Origin: Membranipora membranacea
Lineage: Eukaryota > Bryozoa > Gymnolaemata > Cheilostomatida > Membraniporidae
DNA: 64,000 bases
Direction: 5' to 3'
NCBI GenBank assembly: GCA_914767715.1
Contig: OU612074.1
Coordinates: 15,052,062 to 15,116,061, forward strand
A model generated the notes under the pieces. That model worked only from the letters and a program-made list of their open reading frames with translations, searched no databases and had not been told where the DNA came from. The position numbers and the translations under genes were made by a program. This document shows, one piece after another, positions 29,301 through 42,700 of this stretch; the first letter of the stretch is position 1; every line of letters begins with the position of its first letter.

Positions 29301-32300
29301 CTGGACCAACTAGGGAAGTAATTTATTCACCGTTTGTGATACCATACAAGTGTGATGCTAGGTTAATATCCAAGCTTTGCTCAGCTTGCTGGTAGCGGCA
29401 TTTCACCATGTTGGATCAGGTATGCCACTACCAGCAACCCTTTCAGGTTTTCGAGCTAACCTGTCTTGAAAAGCTTTGTTAGTGTTGGGTGGTGGTGTTC
29501 CCCCCCCCACCCCGACCAACAAAGCTCGTCATGACAGTCTAAGGCTAAGCTAGAGGTCAATGACCTATCAGATCTGCACTAGGATGCGTAGCCCTGTAAT
29601 CCTAGGTCTCATTCATCACTTTGCTCACCACAAAAACTCATATCTAGAGGGTAAACAAGCCCAGTCTTATACTAAGGAAATAAACCATTGCGTCACACCA
29701 GGGAGTAGATAGCAGAAAAGAGAGCAAAATGGCGGTTTGGAGAAATCATGACCATAACCTCAACATGATATGATCCTTGGATTATTAGACTAGGTCTGAA
29801 AACTAGGACGGTGGCTTATTTATAGCCACAGAACGAAGTACAAAAACTAGGTTGGCAATTTTATAACCACATATATAACAGAGGGATCATGAAACTAGGT
29901 CATGATTTACCACGGAGCGAGCGCTCAACAGGATTATCAATGTTCACAAATACTCAGATCCCTGTGTTAGAGCAAATAGTTCAATTTATGGGAGGGTTTT
30001 TGAACTATATTGCAACAAACTTTGATTCAGAAACATTTTAGAGTTGTCAATTTACTAAATCCTGGACCCAACTTTGTTTGCTATGTGAGCGTGCCCCTGA
30101 GTGTGAATATAACGACCTCATACGTTTGCTGCACTCCACTAGCTTGATGATGTCATAGGAATATTTCAGCAGTGAACAAACTGAAGGCCCCTACAGGCTT
30201 AAATGTTAGCTAGAGTGTAGTTTAGCTAGGTAAGAGTTAACTTGATTAGCTACGAGCCCTGATTTCCGCAAGTTGAGGCTGGAGTTGATGTAAAGTAATA
30301 AGGTTTAGGAGCTGTTAGCTAGCCATAAATTTGTGAAGATGCAAATTTCTATCTGGCGGAAAACCTAACTCCTCTAGCATATATGAAACTGACAGTTCTT
30401 TGTGTCAGCAGACGGAGAGAGTGACTGAGGAAACTGTCTTGCGAATTTTTTTATCGTGAGGGTGTTGAACAAGCCCAAATAACCTATCTTTGCTATGGGG
30501 TACGCTAAAAAACCCAGATGAGGGCTTTGAGAACGAGATTTTTTGGTCACTTTAGGTTATGAAAATTGTATTAATAGTACCGACTCTCTTTACATCAATC
30601 ATATGGATTGACGTAGATGTATTGGGACAACCACATCCAGTTCGTGGGAAGCTAATGTGTCTCAGATCATTTCTTAGATTACAAACAGCAAACAAGATTG
30701 AAATCTAGGCTTCGATATGAAGATAAGAATCTGATTACCACTTGGTTTCCTCCTCCCCCTCCCCAGACAGATTACGGTAAACAACACCTCTGATATCTTG
30801 GTCAACGGCTCTGAAGCCTTTCAAGGTATGATAAGAATCAAAATCTTATCAGGACAGACGGCTAGCTGAGGTCAAGCATATTTGACCCGATGCTTTTAGA
30901 AATGAAGAAAACTGATCACTTTTCACTGAGCTGATCAGATAAATAACCCGAACTGTAAATCTCATTTTCAAAATGCGTACTAGACGCTGAAATTTGATGT
31001 CATTCAGAGTTCAGATTGCTGTTTTGAAATTTGATAAACGGACAAAAATTAATTAATTAGTTAACTAATTATAGTGAAAGCTCTGAGATAACTGCCAATC
31101 TTAATCCAATTACCGTGATCCAGGTATATACATGAAGTTATTTGTCTTACAGTTAAAGTACTAAGCAAATGAGGGGGTGCACGGGGATTAATCATGTGTA
31201 GTGACAGGCAAGACCATTGGCTGATCAGTGTAATTAGAGGCGGAGAATGGCCTTGGTCTCCGCCTCTAACAGCCAGTCCACGTTGCTCTCAAGTGGTCAA
31301 GTGTGTTATATAAGAAATTGCGATTTGCAGACACCTATAAATAAAGTTGAATAGCAGCATATGATATAGCTATTGTTATGTTGGCTCATCACACCTGGGA
31401 TTATAGGATTTTATTACAACTGCCAATTTCAATCTTGACAACGGTATCTAGGCAACCTCTAACACATCAATCATAAACGTCAAAATTGACCAATAAGAGC
31501 CCGTAAAATTTGAAGCGGATGATTTGAAATCGTTGGGACTGAGCAATTTTGATGTATTTTCACCACTTTCCGATGCGATTTTTGGAATAAAACTTTATTG
31601 GGCAAGTGTATCACACAATTCTGCTTTAGCACATACGATTCCCATTAAAAAAAATTAACTACCGCTCATCTTATTTCCAAAAAAGCAGGAGGAATTTTAA
31701 TGCTGCTAACCCCATTTGAATTTGATATGGCTGGGTGATCGCTTTACGTTGATTGGGCCTTATATACCGGTCAAGCCACTTTAAGAGGTCGGTGACAAGC
31801 ACAAGGTATTCCTAAAATATCTATTTTTAACAAGCGATTAAAATTAAAGTTCTAGTACTCATATTTAAAGAGGGGTACGGGTCAGATTCACTTTCTCCCG
31901 TCCCTATCCAGGTTGATAGATCACCCAATTCCGATTATGTACATGTGCTCCGATTTGGCGCCAAATACATCATAACAATTTGTTTACATTTATAAGCAAG
32001 AATATGATGTCATATGTAGGACTCTCATAAACAATGCCCTATCTATCAATAATGACTGATTTACATTTAGCAATTTTTCTCAGTAAATATTTAGTATTTT
32101 TGAAAATCATTATAGCTACACATTCCTCAACTATATTTGACTCTGATGATGTAGTTTTGAAACCTAATTTTCTTTTTTTAGAAGAAAATTAGATGTAAAA
32201 AAGTGTAGGAATACAATAATTTTCAGTTAAGTTTATAGTTAAATTACAGTCTCACAATGTGTGTCACAGCAGGTGCACTGCATGATATTGATTTTCTAAT

Positions 32301-33741
32301 GAATTATAAATCAATATATCATTAATCATCATGCTTTACGCTATTAAATATGGCTCAATGTAGCCTGTCTTGACAAGACATGCTATGCTCTTGTAATTAC
32401 CGTGATCTCATAAGTTTTTAAGATTTAATTTTGAGCATAGCAAATTGGTAAAAGTAAGTCTCATAAAAAAATTTTGGTCCATATTATTACTCCCCGCACA
32501 AGTGAATCCCTGTAGATAGACTACCAAGTACCAAGTGTCTACAATTAATGCTGGATCTGAATTACACTCCATCTTTAAGCCATTTGATAGCATAAGGAAG
32601 ATTTATAGTGATTGTGAAGGAATCAGGTTTTTGGCATCATTCCGAAATTCTGAGTCTAATCAAGAGCACTGCTATAAGGTTCATTAGCAACATATGTCCC
32701 AGTTTCATTTTACTTTTACTCAAAGTTGTGATATGAAGGACGAGGTGCTGAAAAGGAACTATTTTAATGATAGAATATACAAAAAAGTACCTTTTTAGTA
32801 CCTTCCAATCACAACTTTGAGTGAATATCAGTTGAAACTAGGCCACTTGCTGCTAATTAACCATATAGCAGTTTTCTAAATTAGACTTGGAACTGTTGAA
32901 TGATACCAAAAACCTGATTCCTTCACAATCACTTTACGGAAACCCTCACCACCTACCATCCTTTTGCCAGTATTTCTTGGCGTAAGGTGTACCGAAATAT
33001 CGCTTAGCTTGCTCCACAAATTTAAGTCTTAATTCTTGCATACGTTTGCCGTCTGCTCTAGTTTTCAGTTTTGTCTCTTTCAGTTTTTTTGCTTGACGCA
33101 TTTGTTCCTGAAATGAGAAAAAAAAATCACTTACATTATATCAGACCATGTACAATTTCCTCTTCCTCTAGTTTGGTATAGAATGAAAGCAGAATTAAAA
33201 AACTTACCCGTTTGAGATGAAGTCCAAATTAAAATCTCACAAGCCTTCAATAAAATGTTGGGTATTTTACTAGGGAGTTGTGTGGCCTTTTGTCAGGGGA
33301 GACTACTCATGTGAAATCATTGCGCATATCACAAAGATAAAGACAGCATCTAACCAGGGAGAATGGATATTTCCCTGCTTACCATTCTCCCTGATGTAAC
33401 TTAACAAGGAAAGCGAGTGTATTTAGATATAAATTACTCATCTAGATGTTTTCACAGAGGCTTTATCTAAACCACAACCGACAAGTAAGATATTTTTCAT
33501 CTTTTTCTTCACCGCAGGCTATTTTTAGTAAAATTCTTAACCTACTTTACTCAAAGAGTTCAATGCCACAAAATTGAAGTTGGACTATTTGTTATCTTTG
33601 GCAGCAAGCGTAAGATCCGTGTCAAGTCATACATCATTCCTATTTGTTTATTTAGTAGTACATGCCATAAATTCATGACAAGAATATACGCTATCCACCA
33701 AATAACTGTATAAGTTACCTACATAGAACTGCGGGTATATA

Positions 33742-33783
<42 letters not shown>

Positions 33784-36700
33784 TTCATGCCACATCACCA
33801 CCAAAAATAGAGCTATTGCCGAGAAACAACAGTTTGAAAATCATCCCAAGGATTTGAAGCCGCAGAGAATCAGAGAGCGGTTTAAACTCGATTAAACATC
33901 AGCCGGAAGAATTATAGTACCCAGGCGTTTTTGAAGGCGGGTGTTTTTGGCGTCCAAACAACACTCTAAGCTACAGGCTTAGACAAATGAGTTGTGGCTA
34001 GCCAACTAGTGAGAAGTTTGTGATTCACTTGGAGGAAAACATTAAAAAATCAATAATCTTTTAGTTGGCAAGCCCAATGTATAATGACTTAACGAAATTC
34101 CCTGTCAAAGCCACTGAACGGTCAATGAACTCTCAATGGTTGTTTAATCTTTAGAAGTGAGAAGACATATAGACTTCAACCAGAGACTATAGATAATCTA
34201 TAGTCTCTGCTTCAACTACATTCTTTAGCAACATAAAACCTTAACTGTGCCAAAAATGTTGGTTATTGCTAGCCTTGTCACACAGGGGGGGGGGGGGGGG
34301 ATGGGGGAGGCGGCTGCTGTTTTTGTTGTAAAACCAAAAAAGTAGCTGCGTGACAAGGCTAGGTTATTGCAATAAATGGAAAGAGAGAGTTTTAATCCTA
34401 CGTATAGCAGCTTATCAAAGTATTGGCATATATGGCGAAATTTGTTTGATACACTACAATACGAGTGGGAAAGAAAAATTACTAAAAGTGCTCAAACATT
34501 GAGCGGGTCGCTGTTGGTGATGTACCATTATCAACCACATCCTAATTCCAATGGTTTGGCGGTGGTTGACAATGAAATTGGGGTGCGGTTGAAAAAGTTT
34601 GCTTCTACCGGCAATTTTTAGCACTTTTACAACAAGAAAATAGAACGATTACATTGAATCCGTGTCTCTCAAATTCCGTTTGGAGTTGTCATCACACATG
34701 AGATAATGTTAGTTATTATTCCCTTGTCATCTTCACTAATCTAAACTTTTTATGATTGCTGTGCGATAAATGGCATGTGTGCTCGGTTTCCAGCCGTCAA
34801 TCTCCAGATTTGGGCTATGAATTTTAATGAACATGCTAAATTGTATACCTGTTTTATGTAAAATTTGTTTTTCGCCAGATTGTCACCAAGAAGTCACTGG
34901 GTATACATACGCACGCATTTTAAAGATTGCTCTGTCATCACAGTGGAACTCAAAGAGAACAAATTCTAAAGCAAATCATCACGATCATTGATTGGATAAT
35001 ATACTGTAATGCGAACTGAGGCACATTTATTTTGCAACCATCTATATTTCACAGGAAACGCCAAACCGGCTGGCAGACATGGACTGTTACAAGTCGCCAG
35101 CCATATTTGGTAACTAGGTGGCTGTATTCGCAAGAGAGGGTGAGTCACACTTGGCGAAGTCTCGAAGTAAAAACAAATAGACAAACATGTTTACTGTACA
35201 GGACCGTAGTTTAGAAAAAATGGCAGGGGAGACAAAAATCTAAGGCTGGTCCAAGACAACACTTGGAGGGGTGATACATCTTCCCCAAAGCAATTTAGGC
35301 TGTATGAAAAGCAAAAGGAAAAGGTCAAAAGAGCTGTTTGAGACATGGAGTATTCAACAAATTTGATTTAAGGTCACCTTATATAGCTTTCTAGGTGAGG
35401 CAGTGCCTCCCTGCCTCCCCTAAAACTACGGGCCTGCTGCATGTCTCCTTAGAGTTTTAGGAGTGCAGAACGGTTTCTCAACACTGACAGCGGTTTAGTG
35501 TTTGTGGGTGGCACTGAGATTTTCAAGTGGTGATTCTACCTGTATCAGCCCACATATCCGGCAGTCTTCGCTCATACCGTTTTTCCCTCATAAATTATAA
35601 TAAATATGTGTCACTTCCTGAGAACTATGTGTCGATGTTTGATTGGTCGAGCTGATAGAACATCCTCGTTCAAATACACTACCATCTTTTTTTATTGAGC
35701 ACATTTTTATATTTTCCCCTTTCCTCTCCTTTTCCTTTCCTCCATTCTTATGATGTCATCGCAGAATTGTGAAGGAAGAATTGAGTTGCAACACTGACTT
35801 TATCAACACGATGGGATTTGGAATTTTCAGTCAGTCCAGGAATCGGGATATACTTGTGGTCGCATAGATTCACATTGAGGAGAAAATGCAAAAAATGATC
35901 CTTCCTGAACAATTATTATTATGCTGCAAGCTTCTAATCAAATTAGCTGGCAATAACAAACATAAGTTTGTGGTTTGCATTGTAAGAAATGAGAGTGAAA
36001 GTTCCTCTTATCAGATAAGTAACAGTAACAGTACATATCCCCCTCACAAAGCACAAAACCAAAAAGTACCAGTGAGACCTTCTGTAATGGGATGACGTTC
36101 CTTTAGCACTGTGTGCGTTTAATTTTTGTTAATTGCTGAAGTATATCTCAACTTCTTTGTATATACAGTATAAAAAAAACACATTGATGTTGGTTCAATT
36201 CGCAGAATATTATATGGTTTGAATTTGCGTAACATTCAATTATCTTGCTAGCTCAAACATATAAAACTTGTGCCCGACTGTTGAATGCTTACAAACGTAG
36301 ATTAAAAGAAGAGAAGGAGATTTTTCTTTTTTTAATTTTTTTATGATGATTTACTGTAAAGATAAAACACAAGAACTGCTGGGGCATTCTGGAGAATCCT
36401 GGTGCATCACACTGGAAGTCTATACCAGAGTTCAAGATAATTCATTTTAAGTGTGTGTGTGTCACCACACTAGAGGCTCACGGGGTTGTTTTAAGAGTGG
36501 GTAGAAATGGCTCCCACTTTAATGGAGTTGTGTACTCTCATTAAAACTCCGAATGAAAGTAACCAGATTTATAAAACCAATTACGTCATGCTACAACAAT
36601 TCGGATTCATTAGCACATTTGCATATAATAACCAGGTTAATAGAACAAGTTTTACAGCATTGAACTCGTTTTATTACCTTCTACATATCTTCAAATTGCT

Positions 36701-39700
36701 TTTACCCAATTTAGTGATCGCATTAACTGAACTACCTTTTCCCCTACTACTGCTGCTTCGTCTGCATTTATTGTGATCAGTTTATAACAATGCTTTATTG
36801 GAAAAAAATGTGGGATGAATGAAAAATAAGTTGGTCATTTGGCTACTACCAATAACCCTGGCTTGTTATGACAAGACCTCACGGAACTAGAATTTATTGA
36901 TGCAGATTTCAAAAGGAGTACAGCACGGGTACTCCTGCACTATGCCTAGTAACCGATTGATCAACTTATTTTCATTCATTCCACATGTTACCGGAGCTTT
37001 GTTGTATTTCACTAGATGTTTGAAGTTGGACAAGTACTGCATCAGCAACAACATGTAAAAAGGAAGAGGATGTGAATTTATGTCTTACGTAAAACTTCAA
37101 CAATATAATTGATGGGTGGGGTTTGACCTCAGAATTTATTTTTAAATTTATAAAGTTTGTTAAATGCGGATGTGGTGGTTGTGGTGGTTGCTTCGACAAT
37201 CTGATAATGAAAATATTGGATAATCTACGACATTGCAACTAATGGGAGTTACTATTTTTGTTGCTACCACGCACCAAACCCCTAAACGAGTTGTTACAGT
37301 TTGATTTTTTTTGCCCATGATGATAGGTAAATTTGAATGCTGATGACTTGGACTGTGTTAACTATTCGAGGATGCGGTTCTCACTGACGACCACCCACGT
37401 TGATTGAAGTGAATCATCGCCATGGGCAGGATGGGAACGGAGTCGCTAAGCTGACTCAACAAACCAGCTAGCAGGATTCTACACTGAAACCTGATCAACA
37501 AGTAGACACTTGACAAAATGTTAATATGCATCAATTTCTCATTAAATGATATGACATATTGCAAAACGCTGAACTATATTACAGCTGATTACAATTGCGT
37601 CATAGCATTTCGAAGAAATTCTGAATTGTCTGCATTTTTTAAAACATGCAGAAGATTTTAGAATAACGCATACATGAGTTGGCGAGTTACAACAAGGTCG
37701 TATGAAGGCTATAGAATACCGGCCATGATTCATAGCATTTCGAAGAAATTCCGTATTATCTGCATTTTCAACACATGCAGAAGATCTTAGAATACATAAT
37801 TTGGCGAGCTGCAAAGACGTATGAAGGCTACAAAATACCGGCCATGATTCATAGCAGATGGATGGGTGCGGCACCTAATATAGTTTGTACTAAGTCACAG
37901 AATAAGGATATATCCTTACTCTGTCACAAAACCTATATTCTAAGTGAGGGTTGTAATATTGTGTTGATGATAGTTAGTTTTGAGAGTCACTTGGTTTATT
38001 TCAATTCATGATTCAAAGTTGTCCATCTCATCAAGCATTAAAAACAGGTAGTGGAGGGCCTAGCATAAATTATATTCAACTTCAACTTTGTTTGTCTGAT
38101 TAAATCCCTTGGTATAGCTCAATCTCCAGCTGGCGATAGTTTTTTATGGGAGAACAAAGTAGAAAGTATACAATGCCAATAGCCGAACCAGCTGCATTTC
38201 TGATTTACCACTTCCTAATTTCACCCATGATTCATAAAATGGACATTTCTACCTTCTTTTAATAAGATCAGTTTCCAGGCATTATTCCAATTATGAATCA
38301 TCATCCTCTGGAGCAGGTATTAAATATTAATTTTCTTTCATTCTAGCGCTGCAAGTCATGGTGAATTTGTTATTTATTTCGTGATTCAACTTGAGAGCCA
38401 ATTTTTTGTTGTTTATTATGTTTATCAGCTTTTGATGTTTTCCCCGCTAAAATTAACAAAGCTTTGTTGCCTAATCACAAACTCAGGTGTGACACGTTGA
38501 AGTTCAGGAAATCTAAGATCCATATTAAATAGAGGTGGAACGGGTACTGAATCTCGGGTTTGTCATCTCGGGTTTGACTTGTTTGAAGTGCCAGTAACTA
38601 TCTATGTAGTCGGTACTACTAGCATTGTAAATGGTAATAGTTGGTCAAAATATTACCTTCACCTAGACTCGAACCAGCAAACTTGTAATCAGTGGTCCAC
38701 ACTCTTACCCACTATGCCACAGATTTTATATGACGCATTATGAAATTAAGACTATCATACCATCAAAAGATAGTTATTAGTCATACTTTTGCTGTGATTA
38801 TTAAACAGCTAACAACACTACATGAAGCTTTCTTTAGGCATCTATAATTCAATAAATACTTGACAGAATTTGATGAAACTTGGACTCAACATAGTTCCTT
38901 ATTTCTAGATGATAAGTTACAAACTGAATCAAATGTACTATAAGCTGATTGCACTAGTGATTATGAATGAATATTTCACTATTCTTTTATGTTGTGATAT
39001 CTGAAGAATGTTTTATCGGCATGGATATATGTCTCGGTCCCGTCTCGCCAAAATCTGACAATTAGCCATCACGAATTGTTCGTTATATTTTATTATTATC
39101 ATGTTTGTTTTACCGTTCTTTATACTGATGGTCAGGATTTAGACCAGCGAATGTTTTTAGACTATGCTTGCAAGTTGCAATCATCAAAATCACTCACCGG
39201 TATGTAAAGAAAATAAGTAACGAATAAAATTTACAAGCATATTTGTAATATCCATCAAATGCTGGCATGGTGACAAGCCATAAACCTAGTGAGGTGTCAT
39301 TACGATGATCTCAATTTCGTATAGGGCCTACCTTTTTAGTTGTACCGCGTCATCACGCAAACCCGACCCGGTGCCGACCCAGTATCGGTTTTTTCCTCAA
39401 GTGCCATACCCGACCCGTTCCACCGCTAATATCAAAGTTGTTGAGTATTCGAATGACCTTAATGCGGGACAAGTTTCCTGAATTCAATATGAACAAGTAC
39501 GTAATGAGAGGTACTTGCGTCACTCTGCAAAACAACAGTAGGGGAAGAAATAAGTACCGATGAGAATCAATCTTAAAAACCATCATCAACACTATCTACA
39601 CCACAATACTTAGCCGCAGATACTTTGCATGTTTCGTTGGCAGGAGTTTTAAATCCGCTCCTAGCTGCAAGATTGTGTGGGAGAAATTATAAATAAAACT

Positions 39701-42700
39701 GCAGAAAAAACAAATGAGTATTCAGTAAACCACCGACCACCAACGGATTTCCCTAATTATCACATTGACCTAGCTAGCCACCTAAATTCGCCTGACCTCA
39801 AGCTAGTCATTAATTCATACAAGAATGGCTAATGAGAGCAATGCTTTGTTATCAAAAAAATTGACAATGGAATATTCACTCATTTATATTGTGCATTAAG
39901 TTAGCATGACCCTGTTATGACCCCGCTTCCCCCACCTGAGAAAGTGACCCTATATTGACCCCTTATCGTATCCCACCTGACGCTATGAAAATGTAAATAG
40001 CCCAGATTAGAAACTGATGTACTGGGGCTTGGCCCACGGCTGGTCAGATTAAATCAAATCTCATCTTCGATTGACAGGGTCCAAATAGATATTTGATGAT
40101 CAGTGGCCCAGCATGGGTCTTTATTTTACATTTATTTATGAAGATATTATTTTTAGAAAGTAGGCTTTCTTTCGGATTGGCTGGTAAAGATGTGACGAAT
40201 ATGTACTAGGTCACTAGCGGCAGGTTATTGGACGTTTATTCATGGCTCTTGGTGACCCACCTGCTATTAATGAAGAATAAAAGTAGGGCGGACATTGTAT
40301 TATTATTCAACTATCAAACACTGAGCATGAAAATAGGTTTTACAACTCAATTATCTCTGGGAGGTGGAGATAATTCCAAAACCACAGTTTGATATTATAT
40401 TGTACATTTAAACTGAATCCTGAGCGACAGGAAGGTCGTTTAGAGTTAGATCAAGATAAGATGTTATTTCTGTGTAAATCTACCAAAAAGATCTATTAGT
40501 TTGAGAAGTACCATGAACCTGTATATTCATTTTGGGCAGATTTGACATGAAATTGTGTTGTTGATGGGCTATCAGATTTCAGATGTGCATCGCTCGGTTT
40601 TTTGCTCTGTCACATTTTGACCAAACATATGAACAGAAGCTCCATTTTGTCATAAGTGGACAAATGATGCTGCGGCGTAGGAAAGTGGGTTCTTTGTACA
40701 CTATACACATATTATTACCAATAGACAAAACACTATCTCGATGTCTATGTTATTACCCAACACCTGGGGATGCATCCCCAGAAAATCCCAGCTGCAAATC
40801 TCCAACAAAATTTCATTAAATCGTACACTCCAACAAAAGCATGGGAAGCTGTTCCGTCACATCAAATTAGTGCCGGCGATATCGTTGGTGCAGTTTTCTG
40901 ACCCTTGTAATTGTCGGCCATTGCCCATCAGTTATTATTCAACTCTAGGTATTTCTTACATAACAGTGCCCCTCATCTGGAGACTGGAGTTAAGACCGAC
41001 TGACCAATCAACTCAAAATTGTATCAACAACTCGCCCTCAGCACCAAACAGCCCATATTATTTTATACATAAGGACCTATTTTTAGACTTAAGGCTGGTG
41101 CACATTGTCCCAGATGACACTGGGATGCCATCCCAGACGCTTATCCCAGATGGTCTCAGTATTATGTTCACATTGCAAAATTCATCCCAGATTAGCAATT
41201 AGGTTTTTGCTATGTTTATGTTCACTGTTGATCCCTGATGTGTCTTGTGGCAAAATTTGACTAAAATTTCATGGCAGGTGATATAGCAGGGGGACATGAT
41301 TTCTATAGGCACAAGCTAGTACCCTTACCCAGCGATGTAAAAATAACTGTCGGTTATTTGCTGCAGATTGAATGACGTGGAATCGTTTCAAACTGTTCAA
41401 CATCATTCTAAATGGGTCCAATGTAGTTAAAGTTGGCTGAGTTTTTCCTAGAGAACATGTTCTGCCGGACATATTCAAGTCCATATGCTACAATGCAAAT
41501 TTTGATGGAGCGGCAATTTGACTTTTTCACATGTCGGATGTTAATCCAGCTTCCATCTTATTTCTACGAAATTCGTGCGGAATAATGGAAAGGGAAATAT
41601 GATGTTATGAAACAGACAGTTTCTCTGAATTTGGTTTAATGTTGTATATCAACTTATATTCAGATAAAAGAGGAAGTCTGGTTCCAATATTTTATGGTTT
41701 TCACAGTAAGGGTATGGCCGAGTAGATATTCCCGTATAACTTCTGATACGAATCTAATTCAATACCCACAGAGCAGCCAAACTGAGGCAAAGCATCAGTT
41801 TGAAATGTTGTTTTGCTCAGATTATAAGAGTACCTGATTTGTTGACTTGATGTGACAAAATTTCTGCATGATGTCCTTAGCTAATGATGGTCACTGTAGA
41901 GCCTGGAGGGGGGAGGTTGGGAAACTATGAGTTTTACCATTTGAGATCATAAAAAAGTCTGCTTTCAGCATTCCAGGATGGAAGGCTATGCAGTAAACAA
42001 GCTGAGATAGAGTTCCGCGATCTTATCAAAGCCCCAAATAACAAATAACTTTCTTTTCCCGTGAGAGCTGAACTTATCAGAGCCCCAAAACACAAGTAGC
42101 TGACTTTTCCTGGTTTTCACATTTTTCAAGACAAGGATGTAACCCTATTATTCATAGTAGATAAGGCTTGTTTGAGCTCCAGTCTTATAATTGTATCCAT
42201 GAAGGATGTGGGTGCAAAGTGGTTATTTCCAACCGTTGGCGGCCGAGTATCAATATGTCAAATAATTGTCCACACTTGGGAACTACGGTATTTGTCTGCT
42301 TTTGATTTTAAACCATAAAATTTAATTTTATTCAATTGACAGTCAAAACACAATACTTTGTAGTGCCGGCAGAGAGTGAGTTTCACCAAACTCGATTATT
42401 CTTAAATTAAATTTTTATTATGCTAGGTTGATAGTTAATATTTTTTTCAATTTGATAATATCCGTGACAATACTGATACCCAAGCTAAATAGGAATGTAT
42501 TTTGAGACCAGCTATCAACAATTTCCTTGGATGACTTCATATTTTAAATCAATTGATATTGTTACCTTGAACTATCAGTTTTTACCATTGTTACTGGCGA
42601 TGTGCATGGTATGAGAGTCATTAGGTATTTTTTATGTATCTGTTTAGGCTATAGCTTTGCCGCTACCAGTGTAGACCTATATATAACGAGGTCCAGAAAT

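Larger units (their letters stand above)
27780..32956. other. intron between exons 2 and 3 (5.2 kb)
   Basis: Holds copy B of the exon 3 flanking repeat, hairpins at 29387-29436 and 31234-31269, an E2F-like palindrome and foldback element copy 1. No gene is seen. Confidence 0.65.

Noticed and set aside
40741-41202. 153-codon open frame on the plus strand
   Set aside because: Composition looks random, and it includes the two CTGGGAT palindromes, suggesting repeat DNA.
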